A stretch of DNA of 64,000 nucleotides, taken from the NCBI RefSeq assembly GCF_029227915.1, contig NC_079878.1, forward strand, positions 7,810,001-7,874,000, written 5' to 3'. This stretch comes from Hydractinia symbiolongicarpus. Its lineage: Eukaryota; Cnidaria; Hydrozoa; Anthoathecata; Hydractiniidae. Positions 22,218 to 35,984 of the stretch are shown here, one piece after another (position 1 is the stretch's first letter; the number at the start of each line of letters is the position of its first letter). Below the pieces are notes generated by a model. That model searched no databases, was not told where the DNA came from, and saw only the letters and a list, made by a program, of their open reading frames with translations. Position numbers and translations under genes: made by a program.

Positions 22218-25200
22218 TTATCCTTCTTTGCTATCACACTCTGCAATTTTTTTGTCATTACTTATGGTATCATCTCCAGCCTCTTCTTTCGGTTCATCTC
22301 CCCAACTTGGCCCTTTAACTTGTTCTTGTAATTTACTAGGTATTGGCACACCAAGAAGCCGAAGAAAGTGTTTTCTCTCCTCTTTTGACAACATGCTTTG
22401 GATAACTTTTCGGCCTGAGTGACCACAAATCCAAATATCTGTGGTCAAAGGGAGGCTTGAATTATCAGAAGATTTATAACGCCATAGAACACAACCCATA
22501 CTAACTTCTGAAAGTTGCTTTTTGGTTTCATTAGATAGTGTATCCAATTCAGCATCATTCCCACCTACTAACAGAGTTATAAGGTCATCACCGGTCACTT
22601 GAATAATTCGTTTTCCAATATACCGCTGGATAAGATGGAGCCCATCTTGAACTAATCGATATTCAGTACCATGGCTTGCCACACCAGCTTTGAATGGAGA
22701 TCGAGTGACAATACGTACACCCGTGTTTATAACTTTTAAGTTCTGATTTTCTTTAATAACATCATGCACTGTTCGTGAAACCAAGTAAACGTGTCTTTTC
22801 TTATACCCTGTACTTCGTACTAAGAACTGATCAGAAGGCAGGCTGTTTGATAAGTCATAGAACTTTCTTACCTCTGCCATATCTTGGTCACTATCATCTA
22901 GGAAGAAGTAAGGGTCTTCCTTTATCATTCCTCTTTTAAATTTTTTAGCAGGTGAAGCAGAACTGTCTTGTTCAGTGCCAGAGACTTCAATGGCGTCATC
23001 TTCAGTCGATTTTTCAAATTCCTGATTTTTAGTTTCAGTTATCTCTTCATCCAGCACAGGAAGTTCGGATTCTTTAGTTGCTTTTTCAGCTGTTTTATCA
23101 GCAATGTCTTTGACTTTATCTGTCTCCCATGGTAAATACTTGGTATTTCGTGTTCTTTTAGCTTTTTGCCATGGAAGTTCTGCTTTCTTTTCCAGGACTG
23201 CAACAAAAAACCCACCAGTATTTTGCAAATGGGGGTAAATCCTTAAACAACGTTCCAGCTTTAATTTATCTGACATTTCTGGTGATGGAGGAAACATGGA
23301 TTCCTTAAAACCTTCAGTTGGTGAACATTTCACAGCAGCAAAATTTTCGAATTCATTGCCTTTTCTATCGAACACTTTCCAATGTTTCATCCCTGGTCTA
23401 CGTTTTAAATTGGGAATTTCTTGTGAGCAATCAACTAATTCCACAGCTTCCTCGGACCTACTTAAGACACCAGCAAGAACAGCCTCATTTTCAATAGGAT
23501 TAAATGAACATGTGGAATAAACAAGTCTCCCTCCAACCTTTAGCAACTCTAAACCTCTTAATAATATTCTCATTTGAAGTCTATGCAACGACACAGCTTG
23601 ATGTGGTGTCCATCTATGCCAGATAAGAGGATTTTTTCTCAAAGTTCCATCACCACTGCAAGGAACATCACATAATACTCTGTCAAAAGCAAGCAGTTTG
23701 TTAGTCACACCATCCTTCTCTTTGGCATATAGCTTTGGATAAATTGATGCATCATGATTGGTAATAACAACACATGGTGTGTTTAATCGCTTAGCTTGAT
23801 GTGTCAACATGTAGCATCGTTTGTGGTCTGCATCGTTAGCTAAAACAGCACCTGTTGGCATTTCTTGTGCATCATTAGAATGCATCATTTCAATGATCTG
23901 TGCAGTTTTTGATCCAGGAGCTGCACACATATCTAGTACTAAGTGATGTGGTTGGACATCTAACAACATTGGTGGGATCATGCTGACTGCCTCTTGCCTG
24001 GTAATGGCACCACATTCACTATCTTCAACTAAAAATCTGTGAAGTTTTTGAAGAACTTCTGATCTTCGGATAAAACGTCGTGACAGATTGCTATTCCATG
24101 CTAATTCATCAGGGTACCAGTTAATAGGCTCAAGAACTAAATTCTCTTCACTTTCCTCATCATCTTCATTTGAGTTTGACTCTGTATTATTTTTCAAATC
24201 TTCTGCAGACAACTTTGAAATATACCCATCTTTTAGGCTTTTAAGCAAGTCCTTGGCATGTCCTCTCATTTTCGTGATTCTAAATGTAGATGGCAAGTTT
24301 CTTCTGCAGTATTTTAAAAACAAATCCCACTCATCTGAAGCAACAATTCCTTGACTCTAGAAACAAAAAGAACTAATCAATAGCTTTTGTGCAAACATAA
24401 TAAACTTAATAAAACTTATAAAACTTGGTTGAAATAACCAAAAGTTGGGTCAGGGAATGATTTACTGTAAATATCACTGTAAGCTTTCTAAATTCTTATA
24501 TTATCATGAGTCAAAGGAGCTTATCAGAAGTTCAGTTGCAACTGCATGACTAGACTTTGAACATTGCTTTCTGTATATAATAATTTTATTGTTTTTATTG
24601 TGTTTAGCAGACAAACTTATTATGTCTGATCAAGATATTAATAGCTGTTGCACATATAATAAAAAAAATCGCTGACTTTCTTTCAAGGATAACTCAGGAA
24701 CTGTCTCTTTCGACCTTAGATTAAAATCTGAATGTTGCCTTATTTCCAATTTCTTTACCATTTTAAACAGTCCAATAAATTTAGATAAACTTTACCAAAG
24801 AGATATTTACGCTTTAAAACACTGTTTTAATAAATTCTAATAAAATATGTTTTTAAGGTTTTTGCCAGGCAATGTCTCCATGAGCTGAAAACAGAATAAC
24901 ATTGAGCAGGCCTCAAAATATCACCCTAATGATCGTTCCATCTTGGTGCTGACTCTGAAGCATTCTCCAAGGGAAGCAGATTGTCAATACTCCATATGCT
25001 CATAGAAGAAGAAAAAATCAGTAAAGAGGAAAACTAGGAGGAGAAAAAAATTATCAGTAACAATAAGGGTAGCGGTAACAGTAAAAATTGTTTAATATAT
25101 TAATGTCAAGAACAAGCAATTATTAAATGTACAAGAAATATGTTGTTCCTTGTTGTATTGTAAAACGATCAGTTTGTTGGTAATAAATGAAGGTTAAACC

Positions 25201-27619
25201 GTTTTTCAGGAAAGATTGGCTATGTTGCTGTTATATATTTTTATAAAATATGAGATCATTTTGTGAGAGGTGCAGGCCTCTTTTTTCTAAGATCTTAGGA
25301 GACATGCGGTAGATTGACAATTCTGAGGGGTGCAAGAGCTTGAAAATTAAATTTGACAGAGGTAAAAAATACTAATAAAAGTCTTGGCTGCTGTACACCA
25401 CACAAGGGCTGCTGTTTTGACGTAGAGTATATGCCCTATATGTTTACTCACAAAATCTGATTGCAGATGCAGATCCAAAGTTATGGGGCTGTCAGCAAAA
25501 GATTTAAGAGGCTTTGGACAAGCAAACGAGCGTCATTTTGGCAAAAAAGTTATCATAATCAATTTACCTTTTAAATATTTATGCACTCATAAAGTTTAAA
25601 TGTATACATTCCTTAAAGAGGTCTAAAATTACGGAAGACAGAAAATGTCAAAATTTTCTATTACTTCAATATGACATCTTAATTTATACAGCATATTTAA
25701 TCAAAATTCTTTAAATGAAAACATTCTCAGAAACGAAAAGAGCTTTTTAAAAAAATTTAAAGACTTATTAACCAACTTCTTAAGCTCTATTATGTGTCCA
25801 ACATCATTTAATATGTATCCCATGTTCCCTTTAATTAATAGCTTCGATAAGTAAAATATATTATATATTAGTATTTTCTTTATATAGATAAATTTCTTTG
25901 TGACGTTACTTGATTACTATTCAGCCGACATCTTTTCCTGTGGATTTCTTCTTACAGAAAAATTGTGACGCTTTCAACTTTTAATTTATAGAATTTATAG
26001 AGTCCTAACGAACAATGCCTTTGTGTGACGTATGATGAAATAGACTGAAAATAACTTTGCTTCATCTGGCACCCAATCTTTTTATGCCCAGCCTTAATGT
26101 GATTAAAAAAAAAGAAGTTCACATCAGCAAAATTTTGCAGAGGCAAATTTCTTCTTTGCAATAAATAGAATTCTTTAATTGCCTTAAATCTATCGTAAAT
26201 ATATGGAAAGTGCAGATAGAAAGGTGATAGAAAGTATTTCTTATATGCAGGAATTAAAAAGATCATAAAAGTAGTTGCTGAACATTTTGAATTTACCCCA
26301 AATAGAATTAAAGTAGTTTAAATGTGGCTCAAAAAAGAAAAAGCTGGAATTTATAAGGCAAATTGCTAGGGTCAGACACCGAAATAAAAGTTTATTTCAC
26401 TGTTTTGTCGACATGAAATTGTGGATTGTCGAAGTCATTGAAACGATAATTCATGTCGACATTTTTTGCCGATGCAGACACGAAGCAATATAATGGATAT
26501 TTGAATTAGAAAGGCTGCTGCCACGCAGATGCCACCACTGCTAATGCTAAAAATATGAATGAATGAGATCATCATTATTTAATGCCCAGTTTTGGATACA
26601 TATTTTTGCACTGAATAAGAAGCAAAAAAGGTAAATTAAAGATATTGGTGACAAGGGAAGATACTTTGGCCTTTTGCAATTGCCATGCACTGTTTTTAGC
26701 AAGAGGGTGCCAATAAGCCGCAAACACCCGCATATATACGGGCGAGTTCGGGCAACTTTTCAAATTAAATTGGCAGTTGTCGTCCGAAACCGGCCGTACT
26801 TTCCCAAAATCGCCCGGAACATTCCCGAAATGCAATACCATGCGGACGATAGTTTGGAAGAAGGCGCTTGAAGATAAAGGAGTTAATAAAGTTTATATAT
26901 AAGTTATTTATCAAGTAAGCCTTATTATAAACTATCAAAAACAGTTCTTTTAAGAACTTTTCTACCACATAGTAAGTTTATTTTAATTTTCATAGTTTCA
27001 TAGTTTTAAATCATTAGTGTCTGTTTTTCTATTCTTTTTCGGGCATTGTTCTGATCTATGCAGGGTTTTTCGGGCAAATACTCGCCCAAAAATGCCCGCA
27101 TTTTGCACGGCGTATGCGACTTATCAGTACCCTCGTTGGCTGATTGACAGAGTTTCCTAGTTACACTTTAGTAATGAACGCTTCTTCTAAATTGTGGCTT
27201 TAAAACAAAGGAACAGTAACATAACGCATGTGTTCTCAAATCAAAATCTTCTCACAGCGCAAATATTAGTAGAAAATATCTTTGTGTCATCAAAAGGCAG
27301 CCTGGTAAAATGTTTTTGGTAATACATTGCTGCAACTATAGCTAGCTAGCTACAATGGAAGAATACCAAACCAAATTAGGAAAGATAAAGCGTCTGAAGG
27401 TTGTTTTGACCATCATAGCTAATTTGGAGTTGTCTATGATGGGCTATTCTAACGAACCAAATCCAAAACAAAACAAAAAATAACAAACTTCTTTAGCTAG
27501 TAGCTAACTACCTTATAGAATTTTTCCAACAATTCGTTGGACTTCACAATGTCTTTCCAGCATGGGTCAGGTCTTTGTTTGACACCTTTATTTCCTTTAT
27601 TTCTTCGTCGCTTACCCAT
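22218..27619 (-). CDS. NSUN2: NSUN2-type RNA cytosine-5 methyltransferase, two coding exons
   Basis: SAM-dependent m5C methyltransferase acting on tRNAs and other RNAs, mainly nucleolar and nuclear. Coding exon 1, 27619-27512, encodes MGKRRRNKGNKG to NELLEKFYK (36 residues, basic start). Exon 2, 24356-22218, encodes 712 residues after SQGIVASDEW, for 748 in total. The intron is 3,155 bases with GT-AG ends in phase 0. The SAM-binding motif DMCAAPGSK starts near residue 178. The two essential cysteines are in motif IV, DVPCSGDGT (Cys269), and motif VI, STCSFNPIENE (Cys319), a spacing close to human Cys271/Cys321. NWYPDELAWNSNLSR and RQEAVSMIPPMLLDVQPHH match the family N-terminal region, and LERCLRIYPHLQNTGGFFVA closes the catalytic domain. 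An acidic low-complexity linker follows near 460-510, then the NSUN2-type C-terminal extension ending in an acidic tail. Minus-strand AATAAA strings occur downstream near 22068 and 21786. It is unusual that almost the whole protein is in one exon next to the highly split NOP58. Confidence 0.93.
26703..27134. mobile_element. Short non-autonomous element with imperfect terminal inverted repeats (MITE-like)
   Basis: The left end gagggtgccaataagccgca (26703) matches the complement of the right end, gagggtactgataagtcgca (ending 27134), at 16 of 20 bases. The similarity goes on further in, with gggcgagt and cgggcaa at both ends. The 432-base unit lies in the NSUN2 intron and encodes no transposase. 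I cannot see a clear target-site duplication, so the exact ends and superfamily are open. Confidence 0.5.
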
Positions 27620-30600
27620 TTTTAACAAATTCAGTATCTCGCTTTCCTAAATGCACTTGAGGGGTCTTGACACATGGCTGCGACTATGGCACATGGCTTT
27701 GTGCTTCAATGTAAATTACTGACCGGTTTTTTGTGAGTTTCTGTTAATTCCTGACAGTATCTGAACATAATATTTAGAGAAAATTTTATTTTCAAACGCT
27801 GCAAAAAACTTTTTTATAAATGTTAGCATAATATTTTGTATAAAAATTGCTAACTAGTTAAGTACTGTTTTAGAATCTGTGTCCTGGAATTGTAATAGCG
27901 ATTATAAAGGAGCTTTCTGAAGTAGATTCGGGATTAGTATTTCTATCCGAAACTGATTCCGATTTGTGGCCAGCACACCTCGTCCCCACGGCTATTGTCT
28001 CTTCTTGATAATTTCGACTAGCGCAGCAGGGGGATAATTCGTGTCACTTTGAATTCATCATGGAAAATTTGCCCCGAGTTCGGATTTTTGATCGTTGATA
28101 TAATTATTCCTTCTCTTTATAGACATCGGCACTGTTATTGTGATCCCTATGGCACCTCAGTTTATTTTTTGCCTTACTTTATAGAGGTAAGGTAAGGTAT
28201 ACATTTCGCCGTAAAAGTAGATACAAGTAAGATGTTACTTTAAGTTACAGATACAATTGGCCGGAGCAAGTAGAAGACTCTAATTGTCTTATCATCAAGC
28301 TCTGTAATAGTTCAGCTATTTACATTTTAATTTTTGATAATAACTAAAAACGTGAAATATAAAAACGTGGAAATGTAAAAACATGTAAATGTGAAAACGT
28401 AGTTATAATATAAATATGAAAACGTATATATGTAAAATCAATCTACTACCTAATGCTTAGAAAAACTGAGTTATATCATTGTTATTTATAAGGGAGGTAC
28501 GTTACAGTTCTTTTAAAAGTAATAACAGATAATTTTTTATTTATTTATTGAAAATTAATAAACAATTTTAACGAGCGTAGAAAACACGTCTGCTCACTTC
28601 CAATGCTCAACGAAGAGTAGAGAAAAAAGGACTAAAAAAATACTTACAACCACATTTTCGCTATTTAGGGCAGATATAATTATACTTTCTACATATCTCA
28701 CCAAGGCACCAAATTTGTATTTGTAGGAGCAAAATTTCTCAGGTTCGTTCAAGATAAGCTCAAGACACAAGAAATATGTTGAAATGTTGAGGAAAACTTT
28801 TGGAGAGCCATGCCCTGTTTACCATGAATTTCTATGTATAATTGTATTGTAGGGAACTCATCACATAAATCAATGGGAGATATGTATACAACAAATATAA
28901 GGATTGGTGCATTACAAGCCGGTATTAGTTAGACCTAAAAAAATAACAAATTAGAATAGATGCTAATATTGCAATTACAAGATGTCTTTTTGTGCAATAT
29001 CAAATACGTAAACGTTGTCAAAGTCCCTGTATTCAAAAAAAAGGTAAAGACAAGATATATTTAGCTGGGTATATTACAGAAGACAGTATAGCTCAATAAA
29101 GACACCCCTAAGTGTCTATTCTCATGATGTTTCGAAATATAGTGGGAAACTGTGTCTTTAGACCTAGACGACTACCCTAAGTAGTTAGTCAAGTATTTAC
29201 ACAATCTTATTCAGAGGAGTATTCACCAAATCCTCTTTTCTCTACAGTCACACATTTGGAACAGTTGGAGGAGTTAATTGAGCACGTTTTCATCAATTAA
29301 AGCCAATATTGAAGAAGTTGGAGGGAATATCAGAACCAACTTCCCAACAAACACAGGCCTTGCAACTGGACAATTATTCTTAAGTTTTGAAGCGTGAGAC
29401 TACTGCTATTGGTGCTATCTCGACGAGTGTAAATATAAGGATTTCCGATACATGATGGAATTGTAGATAATCGTTATATATTTATTGTCAGTCATATAAA
29501 CGAAAGATGAAAAACTAATAAAAGAGACGGCAAGTCTACGTATAAAAGGAAGATCAAAAACGTGTGGAAAACTAGAGGCTGCGATCAGAAATGTCAAGTA
29601 TGATTTGACAAAAAAAACATCTTATGGAGCATCTTATGGAGCTGGCTAGAACGTAAAGTAGGTAAATGTAGTTTGGTCATATACAACAAAGTTCTTAATC
29701 AATAATTCTTATGCAAAATGCAGCTACACCTTTTATTACTGCCACGAAAACTTATTCCGCAAAATAAAATTGCTGAGTAATTTTTTAAGTTGGTTCCCTT
29801 AGAAAAAAAATTCTAAACTTCGAAAATTGTCATTTAGCTGTTTTCTGATTTTCTGACAGCAAATTCATCTTAAAATATGATGGCAAGTAGTGCTTATGAC
29901 AAATTTAGGTTTTTATTGCGCATTCCGCCACTTTTCCAACCAACGCAAATATAAGTGCATAGCAACGCTCATAGCAACCATTTTGACATTTTTAGACCGC
30001 TTTCTTGCGCCTCCGTCCATGTTTAAGTCCTTGCAATAGATACTTTAGGGCCTTCTAAGACAATATATGACAGTTCTGAATATTAAATGTGGTGTTCCAC
30101 AAGCATTCAAAAGCTGTCTTAAAAACGTACCCTCCGAAGTGAACTTGGTGCTTTTCAGGTCGAAATAGTGCTGGCATACACCAATCCACAAGTCAAGAAT
30201 GTCCATAAAATAATTTTTAAACAAGTTTTTTGCTGTTCAAGTTCGGGATCCACGCGAAACAAGAATTCTCAAGATCGAACCACCCAAGCTTTACAATTTC
30301 TTCTGTGCATGTAGGCATTAGTACAACCTAGTGTTTAAATGATACCGATTTTCAAATCAAAGTTTTGTCTTTCAGTTATTTTGTCGAGATATTGCCTGTT
30401 TCGCCTTGTTTTAGCTTTTCTGTCGTTTAGAAAATACCGCATCAGTTCTCTGGAAGACAAGTCAGCCTTGCGAAAATGCGCTTCACTCAATCCATACACG
30501 TGACCCTTGAGGAACAAAAGCGGCCAAAAAGGCGCTTGAAATAACGCATGTTATTCAGTTATTTGATTAGGCGCCAACCAGCAAAATTTCATACTTTGCC

Positions 30601-33200
30601 TATACTTATTCTAGCAACGGGTAACCACAGCAACCAATCAATAAAATTTTTGACTTAATTTTGTCGTACCGTCACAAAATATGATATCCGCATCAAGTAT
30701 CTTTAGAAAACACAATCCTCTGCGATATAGTTTTTTTTCTACGGGAACCGCCTTAACCGGACAGAAAAACACACGAAACATCATCTGTTTTCATTTTTAA
30801 ATTTACTGAAGCCGCAGTAAATTTCTTTTGGGACACGCCTGGGCAACAACGTTTAACTGTACCAAGTCCTCATCCCAGTTTTCACGACGAAGTGTTTTAT
30901 AGTTTTTTGTGATATAGTTTTTTGAAAAGTCTATTACGTCTGCACGGATGTGCAACACGATTTACGTGTACTAAGCGGTCCGCCTGCTGTTATTTCTATG
31001 GAAACTTAGTTTGTAATATAAATAATATTAACCGAATTTGCTATGACAAGATAACAACGGTTTGTGAACTGTGTTTTTATTTCAGGTTGCAGGAAAGTTA
31101 TACTTTTTAAAATATATTGGGCCTAAAACACTATATATAATGTTGTCTGCGCTTAACTCGATTTACGACATACTGTATACTGGTATAAAAACGCTCCAGC
31201 CAATTGTATTGCACAGTTTACGGCTTAATTAAGTGCTTTATCAAGCGCTCAACGTGGCGTTCAACACCGGGTTACGCAGTTACCTGTGAAATAACCGGCG
31301 TTTCACCACCGGGTTCCCCGTTTAGTTTTACACTTTAGTAACAGGGATTACGACATTTCTTCTACCTACTGGGTGATGCGCCGCTTAACTTGGATGCTGT
31401 ATCATCGAGTAGAATACTGAGAAGCTTAAACCTAACATATACGTCGTCATCATTTAATAGGGCATACACAAAAACCTCCAACATATGGATGTAGTTCAGC
31501 AGTCTCACACTGCTTTCCTCATTGCATCTCATCATTACTCTCATCACATCGTTGTGCTTTGACTTGCCATACCATGATACTGTACTTAACTCAATAGAAA
31601 CTCCCTTATTTGGCAGTCTTTTTGATTAACCCAAAGGAACAGCTGTCTGAATGGATTGATAAACTCTTTCCACCTCTAATAGCAGGAGAGACACTGTGGA
31701 CCGTCTTTGTTAGAGTAGTCATTCATGGAAGACATCGCATCGATTCCAGAGTGACCGACCAGGGTACGCTAAAGCTAAATCAGAAGTTTGACAGGATGAG
31801 TATTCAAAATTAAATACCTCCTACAAGATATCATTTTTCAGACAGTGCAACAACACACCTAAGAATGGAAATTGCAGACAGTTGACGATGGCTTTGGGTT
31901 AGAATGAGTTAGAGAAAAATAAGTTGAATAGAAATCCACACTTTCAAGATGTGCAGCGGCTTTCAGGTATGCTAGAGCCAAAATTAGAGGCATTGTTCAA
32001 AGCTATCCCAGACAGTTTCGGAAGACAAATGTGACTTCACGGTACACACGGAACGCAATTTTGATGAGACGTACATTTCTCTGGACTGTTTCAAGTGGAT
32101 AGAATACGCTGTATCAGAAACTGAGACTTAACGGAAAGTGCAATCACTTATCGATCCATTTGTGGTCTGTAGGAGGGTCAATATACAAGATGCCGTCTGA
32201 ACGTAGGCGGTACAAACCTGCATAATGTACTCTGAAGGGCCTCAGTCCGTACAAAACTGTGGTTAGACCCAAAAGTATACCAAATATCGTCACAACTTAT
32301 TTTGTTTGATGCCGTATCTAGTTGCACTATAGATATTTATACGATAAGCACTTAGCCTCGTTGTAAACGCGCAATCTCAGGTACATTTTTGGGGATTTTT
32401 GACGTACAAAGACGTCTAAACAACGCCCCTGCGTGTTATCGTGTGGCCATGTTCTTGGCAGATCAAATTACTCCAACAATTTATTTTTGGCGTTGGGTGG
32501 AGCTTTGGGAATTGCGAGCAGCTCTAGGATATCTAAAACTGGTGAGTTACTGTGGTTACATGAAAGGGAAAGGAAGGTCCAAAAACTTTGTCATCTAAAC
32601 AATTATCACTGACAAGTGATTGGTTTTCTTAGAGATAAAATTGCTAAGCTGCTTTAGAATGCCCCACCACCAGCATCAGTAGAAAATCAGCTCCTTTTTG
32701 CTTTGCTAGGTAGTTTGCATGTTGCATAAACTTCTCCAATTGTTATAAAGTCGAAAATTTATATTCGAATATTTATTTAATAATATTTATGTCATTATTA
32801 TGTTTTGCTAATTCTTCTCTTTTCCAAAGATCTAATGTCAACTCCAAATTTCTTTGTTTTGCTCAGAACTTATATTTTAACTCTTTTGAAGAAGTAGGAT
32901 CAGCCCCGGATTAGCCTCGAATATATCTTTTACCTAACTCTTCGCTTGTAAGCTCGAATAAGTACTTTTTCTAATTGCAAATATCCTCAAAAATCACGTT
33001 CATGACGTCAGCAAACCGTCGGTGCCAAACCGGGTTGGTTGACTTAGCTTTAGAAAATTGGTCCCATTTTGGTCTCAGGTGATCCCCAGTTACGCATGCC
33101 AGGGACGACGCCAGTTATTCTCACTCGTTTCGAATATGTTTGAAAGTGAAATGCGATTGTTTTACTATACACATTAAAACACTCAAAAAATATCTCTTAT
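27620..33200. other. Long region without a recognised gene, upstream of NSUN2
   Basis: The NSUN2 promoter should lie just right of 27619. Otherwise I see short repeats: a degenerate roughly 14-bp repeat at 28346-28440 (aaatgtgaaaacgt type) and a small foldback near 28160-28190. Open minus-strand frames at about 30060-30250 (KNYFMDILDLWIGVCQHYFD) and 30335-30530 (SRELMRYFLNDRKAKTRR) could be fragments of an old transposase or gene, but I cannot name a family. The frames near 31360-31810 and 32390-32600 show no motif. Confidence 0.35.
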
Positions 33201-33890
33201 TTGATTTTTGATATCACGTGTAAAAATTGTGTGTCGAAAATCTTAACAGCAAATACTCAGTTCATGGTTATATATTTTTAATTTGAACCAGAACGTTTGG
33301 CGCACTGTAATCAGGTACTTATTCCACTTCAACAAAGAATCAGGGGTCAAAAAGCAGAACAAATATAACAACTTAAGTAAATAGGATTTCAACAAGAGAC
33401 CAGGGGTCAACAAGACGTATGATATACGCAAACAACCTCGCCAACAAAGTTTATAAAAAGCTGTCTATGAAATTGTGATTTCTGTTACGAAGTTAGACAC
33501 GACATATTTTGCTATTCGGATAGGCAATAAAATTGATAGAACATTCCTCGAAATTTCAATTATCGTTAGGTCTGTCTGGAGTAAACTGACTGACAGGAAG
33601 AAGAAAGACCACAAGCTCCACCTAAAATTTTTGAAATTCAGTAACCCCCCCCAAAAAAAAAAAAAAAACAAAACAAAACAAAACAACAACAACAAAAAAA
33701 CAATGGGGTATAAGAAAGTCACTTAGTGAGAAAAAGCAAAATAAAGAAAAATAATATACGATCCTAATTGTTCGAAAAAGGAAATAGCTTTAGTTAAAAA
33801 ACCATATTACTAGAAAAAAGAAAAAATGCAGCCTATCATTCATGGTTGAAAGTCGCGCGATGGAACGTTTATGGTCTTAAACGGCATTTA

Positions 33891-34115
33891 GTTGACAAAA
33901 AATTAACATTTTGATGTACTATCATGTTCAGCATACTTTTTTGGTTAACTTTGCCAAATTTTGTCGAAAATAAAGTAATTTTAATTTTTGGTCCAATTTT
34001 GGCCTAAAATAACAATTAGGTGACAAAAATCAAAATTATGATGTCACTATTATGTTCAGCATAATTTTTTTGTTAATTGTGCCAAATTTTGTCGAAAACA
34101 AATACCAAATTTGGC
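33891..34115. repeat. 129-bp tandem duplication, two copies
   Basis: The block gttgacaaaaaattaac to gccaaattttgtcgaaaa (from 33891) recurs from 34020 as gtgacaaaaatcaaaatt to gccaaattttgtcgaaaa, a period of about 129 bases. Shared internal strings are atgttcagcata and tgccaaattttgtcgaaaa. Confidence 0.7.
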
Positions 34116-34239
34116 CGATGACTTTTAAGTACTTAGAGAGTTTAGGTATGAAGTTTAAATTTGTGACGTTGCAATTGACCATTTGGTTAGTTAGTTACGA
34201 GTTGGGAACACATCCTCGCAGGCGAGATAGTAAAAAGAA

Positions 34240-34320
34240 AAAAAAAGTAAAAATAGTTACCAAGATGAGATTCGAACACACGACTACTCCCGTGTCGGTG
34301 CTCAGAGAGGCAAAAATTTC
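34240..34320 (-). repeat. Possible tRNA-like 3' half (B box only)
   Basis: The minus strand reads GTGTGTTCGAATCTCATCTTGG after a stretch resembling an anticodon arm. GTTCGAATC fits a Pol III B box. No A box could be placed, so this is a weak SINE or tRNA relic. Confidence 0.25.
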
Positions 34321-34699
34321 TATTCTTGTAGGACACATTTGCGTTTTAATACAAGCTCACGAGCTTGTAATAAACATTATTACGATTTTTATCGCATTGT
34401 TTTCCAAAACTTAGGTAAAGGCTTGAACGTTTTTCGAGGTGAAACAATATCACGTGTACAAAGTGAGGGTCGGAAAAACTTACTGCAAATACTCAGTCCA
34501 TGTTTTTATTAATTTATTTATTTCGGATCAGAGGCGATTGAACGCTTTGTAATCAAACACTTATTCCAATTTCACCAAAGGACTGGGCCTCAATAAACAG
34601 ACAAAATTGTGACAATTTCAGTGAATACTTTTAGGCATTGTTTTCCAAAACTTAGGTCACCGAGTAGATACCATATATGGATAATATTGTGAATATATT

Positions 34700-35980
34700 T
34701 ACAAAATAGACAAATAAAACTAGTATTCAAATATTTCACAGACCAGCGATAAAATTATTATTAAATACAAAATGGTCTTTGAAATGCACATTAAGTTATT
34801 ATTTACATTCTGGAGACCAAGGGTTCATCTACAGACTAAAAATCTTTATTTTGCAGATCAATTAAAAATGCTAAAAATATCTGTGGATAGGTACTTTCAA
34901 TAATGTTAATAAATATACGTTTAAAATTAAAATATAAATGAACAGGTTTATACACAGAGAACAGCAATCAAATAATTGAGCATGGACACCAACTGCTCAA
35001 ACCGCTGGTCGTGCAAACATCTTCATATCAACAACCTTGAAAAATCTAAAACAAATCAAAATTCAGATCTTTGATTGGAATAATTAGGCTATACTTTAAC
35101 CCTATTTGGTCTGGGGTATCCCGAAATAACATGACCTGAGGGGATTCCCTACCCTTCCCAACCTCTACCTTCATAACTTTTGACAGGCTTGTCTAAATTA
35201 AATGAAGATTGGCACATTAATAGTACATCATGAAAGATACAAAATGGCAGTAATACATTTTTGCCTATGTCAGCACTTTTTTGTGACTTCGTCAAAAGCT
35301 TGAAATCCGATTATTCACAAATTTTGGGTAAAATTCAAAAAAGTTGGCTAATCGGATAAATCACGTAAAAAAAATACCCAGAAAGATTTCCTCGACAAAA
35401 TAAAGTTGTCTTGTAAGTTTCAAAGCCTAAAGATAATATGTTTTCCCGATTATAATGATTTTATAGCGATTTTTAAGGGTAGTTACTAGTAATAGCCAAT
35501 ATTTAAAGCTTTGTGAGGTATAGGACCTAAATATTTCGCGCGCAGGCGCCTAATAGATACATATGAAAATTGTATCATAACAATGCAGTAAGCAAAAAAG
35601 AGTTATTATAAAAACCCGGCTGGGATCCCCTCCGAACCGAATAGTGTTAAAAGAACAAACTTTCATCGACACAAACTTTTGTGATGTTTGCAAACTTTAA
35701 GTCCTTTCATTAAAGCTCTTCACTAAACGCCTATTTTTAGAAGTTCAAAATAGGCCGAGTTGCTATCTCGTTACCGCCACCTAGAACTTTTTCATGTTTT
35801 ATGTTTCTAAGTGACCAAGTTCCTGCTACACTGTTTGGACATGGTTTTAATTCAAGTGACTTAAATCTATAAACTAGATAAGACTTCGATAAGACCTCCT
35901 CCCTGCATGAAAAATCATTTCAGACAAGCTCCAACTCTAAAATAATACTTCACGGGAATTTGAGTTGAGCACAATACGTG
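34700..35980. other. Intergenic, nothing recognised
   Basis: A+T-rich sequence with no open frame or repeat I can support. Confidence 0.4.
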
Positions 35981-35984
35981 CAAT

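Larger units (their letters stand above)
33213..34616. repeat. Pair of diverged direct repeats, about 165 bp each, 1.24 kb apart
   Basis: Copy 1 at 33213-33374 and copy 2 at 34449-34616 share an ordered set of strings: atcacgtgta, gcaaatactcagt, cgtttg/cgcttt before gtaatca, acttattcca and aaagaatcagg/aaaggactggg. The order and spacing are kept, so this is a duplication or two insertions of one family. Between them are a C/A low-complexity tract at 33644-33700 and the tandem repeat at 33891. Confidence 0.55.
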
